A stretch of 64,000 nt of DNA, taken from Tetrastigma voinierianum (taxonomy: Eukaryota; Streptophyta; Magnoliopsida; Vitales; Vitaceae). Shown one piece after another: positions 60,440 through 64,000 of the stretch. The notes beneath the pieces were generated by a model. That model searched no databases, was not told where the DNA came from, and saw nothing but the letters and a program-made list of their open reading frames with translations. How positions within the stretch are numbered: the stretch's first letter is position 1; each line of letters starts with the position of its first letter. A program made the position numbers and the translations under genes. Location: assembly GCA_016808115.1 (NCBI GenBank), contig JAEQBH010002937.1:62001-126000 (forward strand), read 5' to 3'.

Positions 60440-60983
60440 ATGGCTGGTAGTGGTGTCTTTCAAAAAGTTGGAGATAAGAAGATTAGAGGAGGAGATGATT
60501 ACCTCACTACAGGAGGGAGGTCAAGTGGTCAAAGAGAATAAGGTTGGAGGAGGAGATGATATCTCACTACAGGAGGGAGGTCAAGAGGTAGGAGGGTAGA
60601 AAGTTGGAGGAGGAGATGATGTCTCGCTATTAGAGGGAGGTCAAGAGGTAGGAGGGAAGACAGTTGGAGGAGATGATGTCTCGCTACACGAGGGAGGTCA
60701 AGAGATAGGAGGGAAGGAAGTTGGAGCGGATGATGTCTCATTTCGTGGTCTCGATCTCTTGGCTTCAGGAGCAGCTATGGTGGATGAACAGGGGTTGAAA
60801 CCAGATCCTCTCCTTGTTCTTGCCATGGCTGCTGAATATGTGAAGAATAAAGATACCGTGGATATGGATTTTGAGGTTGGCTCCTCATATAACCTTATGA
60901 ATTGTATGCACATCGCCTTTAAGGATCCTTTTCCCGTCACCCATGAAGCCGAATTCCTCCTTTATCCGTCTGGACAACCGTAG
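60440..60983 (+). CDS. Unrecognised protein with 20-residue tandem repeats
   Basis: From ATG at 60440: MAGSGVFQKVGDKK, then repeats of K-V-G-G-G-D-D-V-S-L-x-E-G-G-Q-E-V-G-G-K (60 bp each; about five units at 60481-60740, the last diverging), then a unique C-terminus (LDLLASGAAMVDEQGLKPDP, then LVLAMAAEYVKNKDTVDMDF, ending EFLLYPSGQP and TAG at 60981-60983). Two lesions: an extra base in the first unit (60499-60505) and an AAG-to-TAG change at the end of the second unit (60597-60599). The repeats are acidic and glycine-rich and likely disordered. The tail has helix-forming potential and no motif I can name. A second, more decayed copy follows, and a leader-like fragment lies 9 kb upstream. Function unknown. 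Confidence 0.6.
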
Positions 60984-61114
60984 TTCTTTACATGTAGTTC
61001 TTTAAATAACGAACTCCCCGCCATAACAGAATTTCCCTCTAACTTATGTTCTTTAAATAACAAACCCATTCTTATGTTTCCAAATTTAGTTGTGCTTTTA
61101 CTTTTCTCTCAAAA

Positions 61115-61605
61115 ATGGTTGGTGGTGGTGTCTTACAAAAAGTTGGAGAAAGAAGGTTGGAGGAGGGAGATGATGCCTTACTATAAGAGGGAGTCAAGAT
61201 GTCAAGGGAATAAGGTTGGAGAAAGTGCACTCAAGTTCTCAAAGAAAAAGGAGATGATGTCTACCACAGAAAAGTGAAAGCAGAGGAAAAAGTTGGAGAA
61301 TGATGTCTCGCTACGTGGGAGGTTAAGAGATATGAGGAAGGAAGTTGCTAGAGGGATGATGCTCCTGGCTTTTGTGGTCTCAATTTCTTAGCTTCAATGC
61401 CAGCTATAATTGGTTCGAACAGGGGTTGAAACCAAACCATCTCGTTTTCTCATATAGTTGTTAAGATAATATGAAGAATATAGATGTTGTGGATATGGAT
61501 TTTGGGCTAACTCCTCATATAGGCTTATGAATTGTCGCATATTGCCTTTGAGATACTTTGTCCATCGCCCGTGAAAATTTGGATTACACTTATATGTAGC
61601 AGCAA
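61115..61605 (+). pseudogene. Decayed tandem copy of the 20-residue-repeat gene
   Basis: Begins ATGGTTGGTGGTGGTGTC with the same CTTTTCTCTCAAAA leader, then AAAAAGTTGGAGAAAGAAGG and remnants of the GATGATGTCTCGCTAC repeat unit. The unique part is recognisable: ACAGGGGTTGAAACCAAACC, AAGAATATAGATGTTGTGG, ATATGGATTTTGGGCTAAC, CTCCTCATATAGGC and ATGAATTGTCGCATATTGCC. Numerous stops and shifts are present. The spacer 60984-61114 contains the intact leader region (61003-61110). Confidence 0.7.
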
Positions 61606-61860
61606 GATCTAGGAGGTGTCTGATCTGACTATTTGTAGAGGCGTATAAAATTTCTAAGTGTCGCGTGTAATATTTTAGAGATGAGTAAATGATAATTTAT
61701 TATGGAATATTTTTAGCATAAATAAAGGTGGGTATGGTTAGAGGATATGGAAATTATAATCAGTAGAGATGGTAAGTCTCTGAGCCAGCAAGTTGATGTG
61801 CAATTTTAATCATGGGACTACCATTGGTACAGAGAAAAAGTAGACTATAAGGAGATAAGC
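61606..61860. other. Spacer; no gene seen
   Basis: AT-rich, stop-filled sequence between the pseudogene and the LTR-B copy. Confidence 0.4.
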
Positions 61861-64000
61861 CAAATTCATTTTTGGTTCTCAATTTGCTAGGACTCGCGTT
61901 GGGTGAGGAAGAGAAAAAAAAAAAGAAGAAGAAGAAAGCTTAGGAAGGGAAGAAAAGGAAGAAGGAAGGAAGAAGAAGATCAAAGGTGTGTTTATGCTTG
62001 GAATTAAGTGTATTTTGATCATACAGAGGCGCTTTTCGTACTTAGATTTTCTTCGTTGATTGTTCCTCACTTGTCACAGGGTTTTGGAAGAGATGCTGAA
62101 TCCTGAATTTTGTTAATTCATGTGGGTAAAACCTTGAATTAGTATCTGATAAACATGGAATCCTCACTTATTAATATGGTTTTGTAGGAATTGGTGGACC
62201 TTGGGTTGGTCTTGAGATTTTTCACGCAGGGTTTGGTTTTATGAAATTCCAAATCACCCGATTCAGTGTTGTGATTAGTTTTGGATGGTCATGGCATCAT
62301 TTAGTTTTCAGGTGTTGTAAGAAGAGAAATGTTGGGGTTTTAAAGGAGTATAAATTGTAAAACCCTGTTTTTTGTTTGGTTATGAATTAAGTTATAATCA
62401 TCCCAAAATGAATTGATTCAGTGTTAAATAATATAAGAGATAGGGTTACAAATTTATAGAAGGCAAGAGCAAATTGCTAAGCACTAAAAGCTCCACAAAT
62501 ACGGACTGAAAGGTGAGCTCCGTGTAGCTCGCTGATTATGCTCTGTTTTGGGTATGGTTGTAGTGTGTTGGCCATAAGTGGAGTTTCACTCATCCAAATT
62601 GAGTGATTCAAAATTCTGGGTAAAATAGACTTCTAGGGAAATAAGTTAACTGAAGGAAGTACATGCAAATTGTAAGCCAAAAGTGCCCAGAAAATTTGTC
62701 AAAGTGGAGCTATGTGCAGATTCTGTTCTCTCACCGAATTAAGTCGTCCCAGATGTAAAATACAATAACTTGAGTTTTGGTGATCCAAATTGGGTGATTC
62801 CAATTGGAGAAGAAACCTTAGAATCATAGCTTCAAATGAGTGAAGAAACCATTTCCAATTTATGGAGTTAAGATCCCAGAAATCAAGGATAACAGTAAGT
62901 GATTCAGTGAGTTTGGAATCAAAACATCTGTAACTTGTGTTATGTGGTTTGGGGCGCTAGAAGGAGTTTTACATTGAGATTTAAAGGATGTCATTGGATA
63001 TCTTAAAAGGACCCCGATGGGGGTTTCATCTGAATTTTGATAACTTTGGAATAATTTTGGGTACCAAAGTCAGTAGGTATTGTTGGAAATTGCAAAATGA
63101 GTGGTTTTTTTGTTAGGGGTTTAGTCTTTCGGTGGTGTTAATTTGGCACATAGATATTTGTGGCATTATAAAGTGACTTTAAGTAAGTGATTAAGTTTAT
63201 ACGCTATACGTGGGTGATTAATACGTTGTAGTGATCGTTTGAGTATATGCTGTACAAGAGCTGCAAAGAAGCTTGTGTAGTGGTTGCTAACTCAGGATTG
63301 GGAAGCAAGAATTTAGAGTGATTACAAAAACTCATGCTTTGGTGAAATCTTAGTGTATTATTATGAACTGTTTTGCACTGGTATTTTAAAATGGTTTGAT
63401 TTTGAGCTTCACTTGTTTGAAAGGCAAGCAACTACTGAGTTTAATAAGCAAGCGAATGATTTTGATTTACTAGCCCAGTATGCTGTGAAAAGCAGAATAA
63501 GTAATGGTTTACATTCATTCAGCCATGCAAGACTTGTAAGTTTTACGTAGCAATGGTTTTTAGCTATAAGCGATATATTTGAAAGAGCAACAAGCAAACA
63601 AAGTCTATTTTGTAAAATAGGCTAACCAAAAATCCACCAGTCTTAAGCAAGCATCTAGGTCGGAGGTATTAAAATGCGTCTTGCGGTAGGGTATTGAGTT
63701 TCATGCGTCGTTTTAGGTGCACGGTTGGAAAACTTAGAACATGCATCGTACATTAAAGGAGACCATAGCGCGTCTTTGGGGAAGTATATAAGGTTAAGAG
63801 CTCTAACTAAATTATGGTGATGGAGACCGGGTCAATTCCATACGTATTCTGGAAAAGGTGACGTGGAGCGAGGCCATACTAGGTGATGTGGACCCGAGGT
63901 CCTTACGCGGCCGCGGTCGATGCCCGGGCTCTGTGTTCACTAGGGTATAGCTATTAGGAAGGCTCAGGTGGTTGATGATTTATAAGCGTGTTTATCTGAT
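61861..64000 (+). mobile_element. LTR-B copy, running off the window end
   Basis: Inverted copy of 52.9-55.9 kb. It holds a purine stretch (61910-61980, matching the CT stretch at 55675-55735 reversed), AAATACGGACTGAAAGGTGAG (62500), TTTCACTCATCCAAATTGAG, CCAATTGGAGAAGAAACC, and at 63898-63985 GCGGCCGCGGTCGATGC and GGTGTTCACT-like sequence matching reversed 53880-53960. It continues past 64000. No coding domain. The 5' edge is approximate. Confidence 0.55.

Noticed and set aside
60529..60940. Minus-strand leucine/histidine-rich open frames opposite the repeat gene
   Set aside because: Antisense shadows of the 60-bp repeat. The plus strand has the period, an ATG with conserved leader, and a related tandem copy.

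Overview
This is nuclear DNA from a flowering plant, most likely a eudicot. The evidence is GT-AG introns, plant-type gene families (a TIMELESS homologue and an extracellular LRR receptor-like protein of the Cf/EIX type), a chromovirus-like Ty3/gypsy retrotransposon, and long AT-rich intergenic DNA with microsatellites. I cannot name the species. No rRNA, tRNA or CRISPR array was recognised. Every recognisable coding sequence carries one-base indels or stops, so either this is a graveyard of pseudogenes or the consensus is error-rich; the bases alone cannot separate these.

Layout. 1-4.74 kb: 3' exons of a TIMELESS-like gene (+), with an LTR sitting in one enlarged intron. 5.5-8.8 kb: first copy of a duplicated intergenic segment (second copy 35.3-38.6 kb), carrying a small LTR-type element. 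8.8-18.4 kb: a pile of long terminal repeats of one gypsy family (called LTR-A here: starts TGTAAAACC, ends about GTCACA, 1.6-2.0 kb), mostly head to tail with no coding interior, plus a 57-bp minisatellite built on the palindrome TGTCGCGACA. 19.06-27.51 kb: a minus-strand gypsy element of the same family with two LTRs, a polypurine tract and a decayed pol (protease end, RT, integrase), but no recognisable gag. 29.25-32.33 kb: broken LRR receptor-like protein gene with a TATA box. 33-41 kb: copia-like LTR remnants, two solo LTR-A copies with target-site duplications, microsatellites. 41.3-45.3 kb: a three-unit tandem repeat and a duplicated segment resembling a gene 5' end. 45.4-50.7 kb: a large foldback element with arms of about 0.8 kb, split by a 3-kb LTR-A insertion with an exact CAATA duplication. 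51.1-60.4 kb: nested transposons inside what looks like one gene, whose leader lies at 51.1 kb and whose body lies at 60.4 kb. 60.44-61.6 kb: that body, encoding an unrecognised protein with 20-residue tandem repeats, and a decayed tandem copy. 61.9 kb to the end: a second LTR family (LTR-B), inverted relative to its copy at 52.9-56.6 kb.

The genes do not form a pathway. The window's interest is its insertion history: solo LTRs datable against an empty paralogous site, an LTR splitting a foldback element, an insertion splitting a satellite array, LTRs that carry their own evolving minisatellites, and an unrecognised repeat-protein gene interrupted by about 9 kb of nested elements.
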